The notes: generated by a model from the sequence alone, not told the origin. Counted from the first letter of the stretch, positions 1-11,850 are shown. The stretch: 64,000 nt of DNA from Perognathus longimembris pacificus (GCF_023159225.1 NC_063171.1:5437501-5501500), one strand, 5' to 3'. Translations and numbers: made by a program.

Positions 1-36
1 AATTTATTTATTTACTTGTTTACTTGCTTACTTATT
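1..36. repeat. Low-complexity TTTA/TTAC run
   Basis: The window opens in an imperfect TTTA/TTAC tetranucleotide run. It may be the tail of an element lying to the left of the window. Confidence 0.6.
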
Positions 37-334
37 GGTACTAGGAAAGAAATAAAGCATTCTATCACTGAATTCCATCCCCAGCTCTCTTTTATTTTTT
101 AAAAGTTTTAAGGAGGACTTTGGGTTCATTCATTTGGAAGTAGTCTGTTTTACAGTCTTCGTGAACTTATTGGCATTTTCATTTTCCATCTATTATTCTC
201 AGCCATTTATGCTTGATCTGCTTATTGGAAATGTTTTACATTAGCTTTTTTTTCAGGCTTAAGTCAATTTTCCAATGGCAATAGAGAGCTCTCATTCTTT
301 ATGTGTATTATCTTTGTCTATTTTAGGATGGTTT

Positions 335-575
335 TTTTATCGTGGTTTTTTTGTTTGTTTGTTTTTGTTTTTGCCAGTCCTGGGGCTTGGACCAGGGCCT
401 GAGCACTGTCCCTGGCTTTTTTTTGCTCAAGGCTAGCACTCTACCACTTGAGCTACAGCGCCACTTCTGGCTTTTTCTGTATATGTGGTGCTGAGGAATC
501 GAACCCAGGACTTCACGTATGTGAAGCAAGGACTCTACCTCTAAGCCACGTTCCTAGCCCTTTTATCGTGGTTTT
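335..575 (-). mobile_element. IDL-Geo dimeric SINE with 15-bp TSD
   Basis: Read on the minus strand, this is an ID-like left half (box B near the GAATCGAACC complement) followed by the Geo half and an A-rich tail, which is the T-rich stretch at 350-375. It is flanked by perfect copies of TTTTATCGTGGTTTT at 335-349 and 561-575. The right copy is followed by AAAAC, matching the L1 endonuclease TTTT/AA cut site, so L1 machinery mobilised it. The body is about 210 bp. Confidence 0.9.
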
Positions 576-589
576 AAAACATCATTTGT

Positions 590-800
590 AGCTAGGCACT
601 GGTAGCTCATGCCTGTAGTTATAGCTAGTCAGGAGGCTGAAGTCTGAGGATTGTGGTTCAAAGCTAGTCCGGGATAAAATTTCCATGAAACTCCATTTCT
701 AATTAGCCATCAAAAAGCCAGACTGGAGACATAGCTTATGTGGTAAAGTACCAATCAAGGATGCATGAGGCCCTGAGTTCAAACTCCAATACTTATGCAA
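590..800 (+). mobile_element. B1-headed composite SINE (B1-like + Geo-like tail), diverged
   Basis: The 7SL/B1-like head (GGTAGCTCATGCCTGTAG, then TCAGGAGGCTGA) runs into an ATTAGCC linker, a tRNA-like module with a box-A-like stretch and an AGTTCAAACTCC box-B-like end. It is more diverged than the IDL-Geo copies. The same head-tail arrangement recurs many times in this window. Confidence 0.7.
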
Positions 801-1504
801 TCAGTTTTTCTGGACCAAAATATTTTTCCCAACATAAAAAGGAAGAAATGAAAGATCAACATTATCCTACTTAATGGCTAAATGATGCACCTACAGTGGT
901 AAATCCTACAGTTGAAATAAAATAATCAGAAAACTAGTAATAATAAATACATAAAATATCAGTAAAAAATTATGAAGTCTCTGAAGAAAGTCTACAAGTT
1001 CTACAAGTGCCTAGTTAATAGATAATTATTCCGTAAATCCAATCTTTATTTGCAATAAGTGTCCCTACTCAAATGTGGTGATTTGTGGTAGGAAGATGAA
1101 ATGGTCACAAGAAAACATCTGCAGACAGCTGAGGGAGTGTCCAAGAGGGGCTGAGGAGAGAAAGTGGAGACCGGCAGAAATAACAATGGCAAGGGCACAA
1201 TCAAAGAAACCAGACTCCAAAGAGCAGTCTTTTGCTGTGCTAAGAACTTTTAGAAAATATCTGCATCTCAGTTTCCAGAAAGCATAACTCCTGGAGCCCA
1301 CCAGAGTAGGCCTGATGGTCCAGAGACACATTGTAGGAAAACTTCACCAGAAGAGCAATAAGCCCTGAAGAATTCAAAGTTCTTACAGTCTACAGGGGTA
1401 CTGTTCTGTGTTCTTCAATGTATTCTGTTCATAGAGCCTAAAAAACAAAATATTTTATTACAAAGTAATATGTAAAGTATACTTGAAATACAGACAGAAA
1501 GAAA
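801..1504. other. Non-coding, nothing recognised
   Basis: A/T-rich sequence. Two overlapping open frames of 70-88 codons on opposite strands (1065-1331) show no recognisable domain. Confidence 0.5.
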
Positions 1505-1692
1505 AAAAATGTATAGCATTTAAACTCAGGCCCTCATTCTTCACTTAGGCATGTACTCTACTGTTCAGCTATGTCTCCAGGTTACTTTTGAGAAGTCCTC
1601 TCTCACTGCTTGGAAGCACACTTGGACCACAATCCTCTTATTTCTCACTATAGCTGAAATGTTACTATGTGCCACCGTGCCCAGCTTCATCC
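1505..1692 (-). mobile_element. Old composite SINE fragment
   Basis: Minus-strand tRNA-like module (AACTCAGGCCCTC, ACTCTACTGTTCAGC) followed by a B1-like end (TGCCACCGTGCCCAGC). It is strongly diverged. Confidence 0.5.
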
Positions 1693-1844
1693 ATTAGCAT
1701 GGAGTCACAAGGACTTTTCTACCGTGGCTGGCCTGGATCTGCAGTCCTCTCTCTCTCAGCCTCATGTCCACCATGTCTACCTCTTAGTGATCATGATGTG
1801 GGGTGGGGGGGTGCTCACAAACTTTTCTGCTCATATTTTCATAA

Positions 1845-2138
1845 AAATTCTCCTGATCTCAATCTCCCAAGTACCTAAGATTATAGGCATATGCCACAGC
1901 TAGCTGTCTGGGCTTGAACTCAGGGCCTAGAACTGTTCCTGAATTTTTTTTTCTTCTCTCAAAGTCAGTATTCTACCACTTGGACCACAGCTCTGCTTTC
2001 AGCTTTTTGCCAGTTAAATGGAAGTAAGAATCTTGAATTTGTCTGCCCAGGCTAGCTTCAAACCTCAATCATCAGATCTCATCCTCCTGAGGATCTAGGA
2101 TTACAGGCATGAACCATTGATGCCTGATTTTGTTCATA
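1845..2138 (-). mobile_element. B1-headed composite SINE, with a second B1 fragment beside it
   Basis: On the minus strand, 1905-2138 has the whole composite layout: Geo-like tail (TTGAACTCAGGGCCTAG, CTACCACTTGGACCACAG), linker GTTAAATGGA, and a B1-like head (CTCCTGAGGATCTAGGATTACAGGC). A separate B1-like end (ATTATAGGCATATGCCAC) abuts it at 1848-1904, so two SINEs are stacked. Confidence 0.65.
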
Positions 2139-2445
2139 TCCTTAAGGTTTAGTTTGGAGATATAAATAAGCTTAATGGTGTTCATGTTGTGGCTATATGT
2201 TGAAGAGTATTTTAATGGGCCTCTAAAATACATAAATACTTTTACATTACCTTTATGTAACCTAAATTGACAAAGATTTCATTTATGTATAGGTGAGCAT
2301 AAGTGTATGTCAAGCATACTGTTAATGACATTTTTTAAAAGCCACTGTAAGATTAACAGCAAAAGATTACTGTTTTCGTGGTGGGGTGGGAGGGCAGGAA
2401 TGTGTCCTCAACCTCTAGGCAGGTTCTAATAACTCTAACCTTTAG

Positions 2446-2534
2446 AAAACAAAGCAGTGAAACTGTAGCCCCTTTGTACATCACTTTGACAATAAAGAAA
2501 CAAATTTTAAAAAAAGAAATAAAACAAAGCAGTG
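2446..2534 (+). mobile_element. Ultra-short L1 3'-end insertion with 14-bp TSD
   Basis: About 61 bp matching the 3' end of the L1 family seen elsewhere here (ACTGTAG-CC-CTTTGTACATCA-TTTGACAATAAA, then an A-rich tail) lie between perfect copies of AAAACAAAGCAGTG at 2446-2459 and 2521-2534. The same tail ends longer L1 pieces at 39.30, 52.08 and 60.83 kb. The upstream junction TTTAG/AAAA is compatible with L1 endonuclease. Confidence 0.8.
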
Positions 2535-4936
2535 GCTTTATCTAAGGGAGATCTGAACCAAGACAGCTCACTGTGCTGAACTAAAGCTGAGAGCTGTGAA
2601 CTGGGCAGGGCCTCAGGCTTTGCAACCTCTGACATTGACCTGAATCTCTTTTCTTCTTGTTACTATCAAATGTCCTTTCCTTTTGGCTGAGTTTCCCTTG
2701 GATCTTTTTCTTTTTAATTTCAAAATCTCTAATAGCTACACCTCTACTTTATTGTGCATATTGGAAACTATCGGTCATCAAAAGCATGCTCCCAGTCATA
2801 CTGAATACCTCATAAACTCTATTACTGTCATTTGTTCAAGGGTTTCAACTTCCTAATTGCTTAATATAACAAGGAAGAATAAAATCTAATGGATTTGAGC
2901 TAAACACAAAGACAATTTTCATTGAAGAATCTATGGAGGATGGAAGTAGTTTCCTTCCTGGAATATATTCTCTTATACTGCTAATTAGACAAGGCCTATG
3001 ACTCATTTTTGTGATTCCCTGGGCTTAACGTGTAAGCCTCTCTAATTGTTTGAAATTCAAACCACCATATAAGCTCCTTGTCTCTTTGTAATAATGTATT
3101 TTTACATTCCAGACCTAGTTCATAATGGATTCCGGCATGACTGAAAAGATGAGTTACTTTTTGTGTATTAGGAACTCCATAGAAATCTCTTCTGGAAATC
3201 GTTTTCCTGTCCTTTGCCAGATAGCCCTCTATTGCATATGTTGCAGGCCCTCTTCTATCAATTTCATCTCCCCAAGCCAATTCTAAGGTTCTTGAAAATC
3301 AAACCATGGCTTTGTCTTGTCTGCTTTCCCTCCCCCTTCCTTCCTCCTTCTCTCCTCATCTGTAAGACAGTAATGGATGTTGGTTAAAGAGTTAGATCAA
3401 AACTAGGGGTCTCCAGGCCACAAAACATGCCCATCGCATTGGGCAGTGAGCTGAGAGGCTGAGAAGAGTGAGGGCTTACATCCTGTGAGCCACAGACAAT
3501 GTGTAGAATGTGGAGAGAGATAATAACCAAGCAGACCCCATGACAGAAAGGGCAGATGCTTGGGAGTCGGTACAGCTTTGAGCTCGTGGTCACTCTACAT
3601 TGGCCAAGAGTGTACTTCATTTTAAAGGCATCTCCATAAATGTACAGAAATTTCTGCCTCAACAATGGAACTGATACTAAAACATGAGCTGATCAACCTG
3701 GAAGATCTTGCAATGTACAGGACAAACATAGAGACACTACTCTAAATAGTCTTCAGAGAAAAGCTTTGCTTTTCCAGCAACCAGATAACCTTGAGGAAAA
3801 GTAACTTTGCCCAAATAATCTTTCTTCCCTTCAGTACCTAGGCGATTTCAGTTTCAACTCAAGCTAATTTTAAAGACAATTTCCTAAAACAGTTTTCAAT
3901 ATGGCAAGATTGGGATCAGCCAGTTGCTGTTTTACATTGTGCAATAAACATGCTTGACATCAGGGAGGGAAAATATTGTATAAATGGATAGATAAATACA
4001 GCAAAATTGTATTGCAAACATGAGGTTTAAGTTGAGGGAACAAATAGCACAGGCCACTAAGGATATTACTGCCTTCATGCATACCTGCACACCTGTATAT
4101 ACAAAGGTAAAATACAGGTTTTTTTGGGGTTAATTGGATCACAAAGTTAAAGTTATGCTTTACTAATATGAGAACTACAATGACATTTTAAATCTGTTGT
4201 GGGTCATTTGCCTTATGGATCAGATTAAGAGAAAATTAAAAACCCAGCCTACTAGAAATTTTCTTTAAAATATCCTAAGAACTCAAAATTTACATTAAGA
4301 GAATACCACAAAATATGTATGGGCCTACCCTGGTTTAAACACAAACAAAAGTCATCGTTATGATATAAATATGGCTTCAAAATCTATAATACAGAACAGA
4401 AGTATGTCCCAATACCCACAATTATAGAAAGTCCACTCTTACTACCCCTTAGTCATGAACATTTATGATTGAGAATGTATAGTTTTACCTGTTTCCAGTC
4501 ATTAAATTCTGAGGTTAATTTCTTTAGTGATAAAACAGACTTGTGCTTATCATTTAAAAAGACAGAAAAGGAATCGTAATGAAGATGTCTGACATAGGAA
4601 CTGTCACAACCAAACACAGACCTTTCTAGATGTAATTAATTTTTTCAAGATAATTTATCTCATTAAAATATGGTAATGTATTATGGTTTCAAGTTATCTG
4701 AAACCTTCCTAAGGGTAAAAGCTAATGTTAATTTTCTTGCAATAAGCAGTGTAATTTGAACCTAAAGGGATCAAGCACATAAAAACAGAAATTGTTCATT
4801 TGTGTTTAAAGTTCTTACAGGAACTTCGTTGTGCCCAGGAGTCCACATATGGATGGCTTGGTATTAGGGCAGAAAAGGGGGCCCAAACAGAGGATAACTT
4901 TCCCAACTGAAACGGCCCAACATTTTCCTTTTAGTG
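2535..4936. other. Non-repetitive-looking A/T-rich DNA
   Basis: No SINE, L1 or coding exon recognised over about 2.4 kb. Open frames of 60-94 codons on the minus strand (2996-4142) carry no known motif and are unremarkable for A/T-rich sequence. Confidence 0.5.
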
Positions 4937-5222
4937 TTCTTTTTTTTTTTTTTTTTTTTTTTTGGTGTGTGTGTGAGCATGCATATGCATGTGCACCAGT
5001 ACTGAGACTTGTACTCAGGGCCTGGGCACAACCCCTTAGCTTTTTCACTCAAAGCTGGTACTCTATCACTTGAGCCACAACTCTACTTTTGGCTTTTTAC
5101 TAGTTAGTTGGACATAAGAGTCTCAGGGTCTTTCTCGCCCTGACTGACTTCAAACTGTGATCCTCAGATCTTAGCCTCCTGAGTAGGCAGGATTGTAGGT
5201 ATATAGCTTCTGGTGGTGTTCT
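4937..5222 (-). mobile_element. B1-headed composite SINE with long T-tract
   Basis: Minus strand: a T-tract (complement of the A-tail) and GT-rich bases are followed by the Geo-like tail (CTCAGGGCCTGGGCAC, TATCACTTGAGCCACA), the linker TAGTTAGTTGGA, and the B1-like head (AGCCTCCTGAGTAGGCAGGA). Confidence 0.75.
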
Positions 5223-6071
5223 TGTCTGATTAAGGACTTCAGAAGAAAACTCTTGCACAAAAATCAGCTACTGACATTGTTATGTCCAATTCAAACCTCA
5301 GTGCAACTGGAGGTTTAATGAGGCACTTTGTTATTCTCTGAAGTAAAAATGAAAAAGTAGAGACAGAGTTCTTCAGGCTTAGTTACCACATCTGTTATTA
5401 GGCACTTCACCGTGATTGACTGGAGTGTATGTTGGACACAGTGCCAAAAATCTTCCCCATAAAAGCAACTTCCCACTCCCTGCCCGAATGGCATTGGCCT
5501 ATCCAGCCAGGATTTCCATGGTGGACAATAATGCCCAGTGCCCACCAGCCCTGGGCCAGCTGAGGGCACTTCTTCCTGGGGTCAGTGCCCACTCTGACAT
5601 CTCCCACCCTGAGTCTCACCCACAGGGCTCTGAAGCCCATGATAAGGATGGGCATTGCACAGGGCAAGGAGCAAAGCAAGCCAGGAGAGGCCAAGCTGCG
5701 TTTGTCACAATGTCAACTATTTACAGATGTGAGTTAGAACAGAATGGAGCAGATTAAAAGCATTTTCTAGCTCCTGAGTGATGACTTTAAAATACTGGTA
5801 CATCAAGAAAACTGATTTCTTTGGATACCCAACCTCATGGAGTTCTTAGGCCCTATGAATAAAAGAGATGATTTAAAAGACCAACCACCAAGTGATATTT
5901 CAGAAATTTAACATTGCTTCTTCATTACAGAAACTTGTTGCTACCACTCATTATCTTCAATGGATTAGTCAATGATTCCGTCCAGCCTATAATGTGGTCT
6001 CAGAGAAGACATGCTGGTTAAACTGCACTTCATTTGCAACACATTATTTTCATATCATGTGTCATCATTCA
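5223..6071. other. No gene recognised
   Basis: The stretch contains a 113-codon plus-strand open frame (5416-5757) overlapped by open frames on the other strand. There is no recognised domain and no splice context I can defend. Confidence 0.45.
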
Positions 6072-6178
6072 ATTTTTTTGTAGCACTAGGATTTGAACTC
6101 AAGGCCCATGCTTGCTTAGCCTTCTGAACATAGTCACTCAGCTGATGCTGAACCAATTGAGTCATGGCTCCAGGCCAA
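6072..6178 (-). mobile_element. tRNA-like SINE fragment
   Basis: Minus-strand remnant with the SINE tail pattern (GTAGCACTAGGATTTGAACTC and ATTGAGTCATGGCTCCAGGCC). Confidence 0.5.
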
Positions 6179-6179
6179 C

Positions 6180-7135
6180 TTTTTGCTGATTATTTTGAAG
6201 ATGGTCTTTAAGTGTGGTGAGGATGTAGAGAAATTGGAACCTTTGTGCACTGCTGATGGGAATGTGGAATGGAGCAGCCACCATGACAATGTGATAGTTC
6301 CTCAAAACAATGAACAAACCTGTTACCATATAATGCAAAAGTCTCACTCCCAGCTGTTCACTCCAACAGAACTGAAAGCAGAGACTTGAACAGGCTTTTG
6401 TACACCAATGTTTACAACAGCAACAATTTGCAGTACTGAAAGGTAGAAGCTGGACACAGTGTCAAGCTTATAATCCTGGCTATTTGGTTCACGGAGGTTG
6501 GGGGATGTTGGTTTGAGGCCAGCCTGAGCAAAAAAATTCCTGAGACTCTATTTCAACCAATGGCTGAATTCAGTGGCATGTGGTGGCATGTTGCTACCAC
6601 CACAGCAACAAAGGGAAGAACAAATAGGGGAATTGTGGTCCAGGACAGCCAAGCATAAATGAGACTCAAAACATAACTAAAACAAAGAAAGACCAGCAGA
6701 GTGATTTAAGTGGTACAGTGCTTGTCCAGCAAGCAAGGGTCCCGAGTACCCCCAAAAAAGGTGGGAGGGGATGCAAACAATACAAGTGAGTGAATAAATG
6801 AGCAAAGTATGATAGGTACTTTCAGTGTGGGATATTAGTTGGCCTTTAAAAAGGAAGAAGTTCTGACACTTGGGATGGCATGGATAAAGCTTGAAGTTCT
6901 CATATAAGTACCAGCCACAAAAAGACAGATACTGTGTGACTTGATTTCAGTCATCAGATTCAGAGACAGATGTGGACTGGTAGTAGCCAGGGTCTGGTAA
7001 GAAGGAATGGGAGCTGCTATTTAATGGGCACAGAGTTTCAATGTGGAGATGAAAATGCCACAGAATCATACACTTAAAAATGGGTGAATTGTATGTTGTT
7101 GTATTTTACCCTAGTACCAAAAAATATAACTAAAA
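6180..7135 (+). mobile_element. Ancient L1 3' fragment, split by a SINE
   Basis: The left part has a decayed L1 ORF2 C-terminal pattern (GGTGAGGATGTAGAGAAATTGGA, ACTGCTGATGGGAATG). After an inserted SINE, the element resumes and ends in an old L1 3'UTR style (CACTTAAAAATGGGTGAATTG, TTTTACC). Frames are destroyed, and the age is well beyond that of the L1s at 39-46 kb. Confidence 0.55.
6440..6768 (+). mobile_element. Degenerate composite SINE nested in old L1
   Basis: B1-like head (CTTATAATCCTGGCTATT, GAGGCCAGCCTGAGC) and tRNA-like tail (GTGATTTAAGTGGTACAGTGC) with an extra roughly 80-bp middle. It interrupts the ancient L1 and so post-dates it. Confidence 0.5.
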
Positions 7136-7239
7136 GCAAGCCAAGCTTTAAGAAGTTGCCAATGTCTTCCCCAAAGGCAGCCTTCTTACTCTCTTCTTTT
7201 CACCACATATCTATATAACTGGAGCAGACCTTAGATCTC

Positions 7240-7274
7240 TCTCTCCCTCCCTCCCTCCCTCTCTTTCTTTCACA

Positions 7275-7321
<47 letters not shown>

Positions 7322-7325
7322 CCCA
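7240..7325. repeat. (CTCC)n/(CA)n microsatellite
   Basis: A CTCC/CTTT run passes directly into a (CA)n array with a few interruptions. Confidence 0.9.
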
Positions 7326-7499
7326 CATACACACCTACAGTAGGAGGGAAAACACATCATGAAGAATGGATCCAGCTGGCCCCATCACTTCCTCCTCCCT
7401 CACACTATTCCACCCTTAGAGAGCTTGGAGTCCATGGCAATCTCTCCACAGCCCAGTCAAAGGATCCCAAAACCAGCTGTGTAACTCTCTCTTAACTTT

Positions 7500-7825
7500 A
7501 AGCAAATTAAAACTGTAATGTCCACAACTGGGAGGGCTCCATGCAGATACCCCTGCCTGTCTAAAGTCTCTGCCCAGTACCCGCATTTCCTAGGTAACTG
7601 GCATACCTAGAAGGAACCACCTCCAGTCACCTGGCCACACCTCCCACCCCTGCCCTAGATAAGGCATGGGGGGGGGGGTGTTGTCACCCTTCTCTCCCTC
7701 CATGCCTAACTCAGCCACAGGCCAGCAGTTCAGGGACAAACTTGTCTCTCCTGCCTGAATACCACATGGTGTTCTCCTTTATCAGCTACCTACTTTAATA
7801 AACCTTACAAAAACCAACAGGATGT
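7500..7825 (+). mobile_element. Possible solo LTR
   Basis: C-rich, compact sequence with an ATAAGGCATG stretch near 7660 and a TTTAATAAACC polyadenylation signal at about 7794-7804. Overall style resembles the short LTR 3' end at 35.90-36.11 kb. A plausible TG start lies near 7514 and a CA end near 7818. No TSD was established and no family is assigned. Confidence 0.3.
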
Positions 7826-8690
7826 CCAATGTTCTGAAATTAGGTTTGAATTCCAGCTCTCCTCCACTGCCTGCTGGAGTTCTAACTTTGACTTGATTGT
7901 TGTACTTGGAAGATCTTAGGAATCCAGGCACATTTGCTCCTTACTTTCTTAGAAAAGTTCTAAGAAATTTGAGGGTTTAAAGGAACGTGTTTTCCTCTAG
8001 TTCTTAATTTTTCCATTTAGATTTTCTGGGTCTGAATAAAGTAACTCTGATTTCCTTCCATGATGGCTGAGGAAATTAGGATTACACAGAGCAGTGATTT
8101 GCTTTGTTAAAGGGGAGGGTGCCTGGTAGGTATCCCCATGCCAGTTGCTATGTATAATACCTATGGGGAGGGCAGAGCTTAAAAGATCAAGTCACACAGC
8201 ACTTTCAACAAGCAGGGCACAGCTGGACAGGGATCTTGAGCAACTGCTCCACCAGGAGACAGCCGCCTTCTGTTTTCCTGCAGGGTCTGCTAGGGTCAAG
8301 GCATGTGGCATGGATTAGAGTTCTGGGCCCTGTCACCCAGTGGAGCTAGCCTGAGATTTACACGCAGCAGAACCAGAACCAAGGCTCTTGTCATCACCTG
8401 ACAATCACACTGGGGTCTCTAAGGAAATAGAAACAGGTATCAAGCTTTACAAAAAAAAATCAATAAATATAGCCAGTGATTTCTTGTTAAAAAGGGGAGT
8501 TGGAGGGGAGAGATTAGTCAAGGGAGCTAAGCCAAGCTCAGAAAGACAAATATCACATACTTTTACTCATATGGAGAACCTAGACTTAAAATAATAATAG
8601 CAATAAAAAGAAGACACATTGTAAAAAGGGAGACTGCTTAAAGAGCCACAGGGTAGAGAGGGAGGGTAATGAAGGTGAGAAGCATAGAAG
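7826..8690. other. No gene recognised
   Basis: Moderate-complexity sequence without convincing repeats or exons. A 68-codon frame at 8388-8594 looks incidental. Confidence 0.45.
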
Positions 8691-8850
8691 ATATAGATAG
8701 ATATTATATGTCTATATATTTATACATAACATACAAATATACAGATATATTTATTTATAATATGTTATATGTAATTTCATTATATGTAATATATAAAATG
8801 TCTATATATAGCATAATGCTTTCATATATAGCATCTTATATATAGTGCAA
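8691..8850. repeat. AT-rich simple repeat (TATA/ATAT)
   Basis: Imperfect alternating A/T tract with repeated ATATATAG and TTATAT units. Confidence 0.8.
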
Positions 8851-8908
8851 AATAAGACCCACTGAAAATTATTTCAAAAGAGGGAGATGAGGAGGACAGA
8901 GGGTAGTT

Positions 8909-8991
8909 AAGAATGAGTAACATAGAACTGTAACCTCTCTGTACATCAGTTTGATAATAAAATTTGAAAAAAGAAAGAATGAGTAACATAG
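8909..8991 (+). mobile_element. Ultra-short L1 3'-end insertion with 17-bp TSD
   Basis: Only about 49 bp of L1 3' tail (ACTGTAACCTCTCTGTACATC, TTTGATAATAAAATTTG, short A-tail) sit between perfect copies of AAGAATGAGTAACATAG at 8909-8925 and 8975-8991. The site reads TT/AAGA, matching L1 endonuclease preference. This is the same tail as at 52.06-52.09 kb. Confidence 0.85.
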
Positions 8992-8994
8992 GTG

Positions 8995-9200
8995 GAGTGC
9001 ATTGGGTGCATCAAAGCAAACTTTAAAAAGTGACATATAAATATGGATTGTTGAGGTTGATTTGGGAATGGGGAAGCGGGAGGGAGAGGTAGTGATGCAG
9101 TGGTGGGTCTGATCAAGGAGCATTGCATGCATAGATGTGCATGCCGAAATGAAACCTCCTGAACCATTCATTGACGGTGACTTTTAAAATGGGAGAAAAT
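8995..9200 (+). mobile_element. L1 3'UTR-like fragment
   Basis: A diverged copy of a family also seen at 26.15-26.33 kb and 56.25-56.38 kb. Shared elements are GATCAAGGAGCATT, a GAAATGAAACC run and CCATTCATTGA. It resembles a rodent L1 3' end, but the family name is uncertain. Confidence 0.4.
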
Positions 9201-10055
9201 GCTGTAATTTTTTAAGGAGTAAAAACGATTCATTTTTGCACATCTTTCCCAAGATGCTTCATGGTAGAGTAGTAGAGTGTATATCCACCAAGGACAAGAA
9301 GTTTCCATTTGGTCTGATCTTCAGTAAATCTTGAGACTTGGTGAAAGGTGTAGTTTAACAGGGAAGGGTGCCACTGACATGAGGCAGTGCAGAGGGAGAG
9401 CACATAATCCACTCAGCTTCTCTGGGCCATGGAGGAGTAGAGAGAGTGGCTCTGTGTTTCCTGTCCACCAGTTGCTGTCTACCTCAAACCAGGCCAAGCA
9501 GCTGCTCCAGACAGAGCTGGACTCTGCTCTGCTCCAGGTGCTGCCAGTGGGCACCTCTCAGTATAGCCCAACCCTGCACCAGGGGCTCCCTGGTCAAGTT
9601 CATGGGATCAGAAGGTACCACTTTGATGTTCTGGTCTTGTTCATAAAGAAGTGGAAGCCTAAAGAACTTTCTTAGGTAACTTGATCAAACAGTAGGGCAT
9701 AGCTAAAACTCAAGGCCAACTCTTTAGGCTAGAGTGGGACAGCTCTTTCTACTACTCTAGGTTGATCCATTGCAGCTCTAGGGGAACCGGAGGTTTTCCT
9801 CTCTCTGGGCACATTGTTTTGTTTCATTCACTATGCAAAGATGAAACAAAACAAATATTTTAAAGGATTAGCAATATCAGCTGGATATTTGCTTCTTAGT
9901 CTATGCTTTTCATTGCACAAGGACTGGAAAACAAAAACATTACTCAAAAGGAAGCAATTCTACAGTGGACAGCTATGCCCATGAGAAATGTTGGAATTTT
10001 CCAGCTTGGGTCATCCCTTCATCCTCTACAACTCAGCATATAGAATATTGCTTGC
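9201..10055. other. No gene recognised
   Basis: A 114-codon plus-strand open frame (9331-9675) is overlapped by other frames and has no recognisable motif. No repeats identified. Confidence 0.45.
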
Positions 10056-10280
10056 ACCAGGAGCCAGTGGCTTATGCCTGCAATCCTAGCTACTCCGTTA
10101 CAAAAGACTGAAATAGGAGGATCATGGTTTGAAACCAGTCTTTCCAGGGAAGTCAATGAGATTCTAACCACCAAAAGCCAGAAGTGGAGCTGTGGCTCAA
10201 GTGGTAGAGAGCCAGTCTTGAGAAAAAATGCTAAGGGTCAATGCCCAACCCCTGAGTTCAAACCTCATACTGGCATTGGT

Positions 10281-10322
<42 letters not shown>
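10056..10322 (+). mobile_element. B1-headed composite SINE ending in (CA)n
   Basis: Head AGTGGCTTATGCCTGCAATC, linker CTAACCACCAAAAGCC, tail AGCTGTGGCTCAAGTGG and CCTGAGTTCAAACC. The tail runs into a (CA)n array at 10280-10322 that replaced the A-tail. Confidence 0.8.
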
Positions 10323-10324
<2 letters not shown>

Positions 10325-11850
10325 GTATGACTCAGTGCTAATTGTGTGCAAGCAACTTCATTTCTCCAACAACTGGACCCTAATGAATGGATGGCAGGGC
10401 CATTTTCCATGACTTTTCCTCTGGGTCACAGGGGCTGGAGCCAGGTAGGAAGTCTTCTCATATCCTCACATCTCAGAGAACCCTTATGGACAGAGCCACA
10501 CAGAGATGCCCAGCACACATCTGCAAAGTCTCGCTCTCCCTAGGAGAAGGTGTTTGCTTGCTCACTGATGGAGTCAGTGCCTATAGCACCATTGGGAAGC
10601 TCCTTTGTCTTAAAGCTTGGGCCTGAGTGACATGCTTGTTCTTTTTTCACTACCTAATACTTTTCTCTGGAAAACCACGTGGCAGGTACAGGTTCCATCC
10701 TTCTCAGCCATGCACATTTAACAATAAAGGAGACAGAAAGCACATAGTGAGCCACTAACCCAGAAAATCACCACCCTCCATTACTGTATGAAAGTGAGTC
10801 TACATGCCATCCTGGTTCTAATTGAATGGCCTCACTTTTACAAACAGTACAATCTGGCCAGGAAAGGAAAAATTCTCTTCCAAATCCTCCGTAGATAGAT
10901 GGGATACTCTTAGGCATGCGAACTAGAAATCTTCTTTAAATGGAGAGAGCTAATGTCTCATCTAAAATAGTCTAGACAGATCAGAGCCCTTTCCTACACA
11001 TTCACAAATGCTTGAAATTCTAAAAGCTAGCTTACTCAGAAGGTCCTTTCTAGTAGGCCTTTGGACTTCATAACAATACAGTCCTCCCAAGCAGACAATT
11101 ATTCTAGGAGGTGGCAATGGGACTAGAGGTTTAGCCCATAGGACAACCATGATCATAAAAATTAAACTGCCCAGCAGTGCTGAGCTGTAGAGAGGTTGCT
11201 TGAAATCCCTGAGGCACGGTACAAACAAACTCCAAAGCATCATTTACGTATTGGTTGGAAAGGCAAAGGATTGTTCCAGCCTTAGCTTGGAAGATCTCCA
11301 TATACAAATGTTGGTTTTGTTTTGGTTGATTTTTTTAATGGTAGAAGAAAAGTGGTTTTGATCCAGGTTGATGTCCCCTCAAATAAAAGGCATTCATCGA
11401 GTCCCACTGTACACGGAACTCTCTACACTGGCACCCGTGCCTGGGCAGATGTAGTCCACGCCCTTCTGGAAGGACTGAGCATTCTCCCTGTGAGGTTCCT
11501 GTCACTTCTCCTGGCCAGGTGAAGTGCTGCCATGCTGGCTGCTACTCCTCTGCCTCACCACTCCCAGGCACAGTCTGGCTGCACCCACAGGAAGAATAGC
11601 TACAAGGTAACTTGTTCATAAAACTAAGAGTCCAAGGTCCAAACTCTCCAGGCTCTTGCTGTATCTCAAAGGAATCCAAAATGGTTCTCACTTTATTCTC
11701 TGTCCCTCTTCATCAGCACTTCTTCCTCTTCTAGAGGAAAGATGGTCACAATCATCAAGCAATGATGTAATTGGTCAGCCTTGCCAGTGTGAGGAAGAAG
11801 GTAAGTCAAGCTTGTCCATGTGAATGAGAATAGGATAAGAGTTCAGTTTA
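10323..11850. other. No gene recognised
   Basis: About 1.5 kb without recognised repeats or exons. Short frames overlap on both strands (10346-11522) without domain signatures. Confidence 0.45.
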
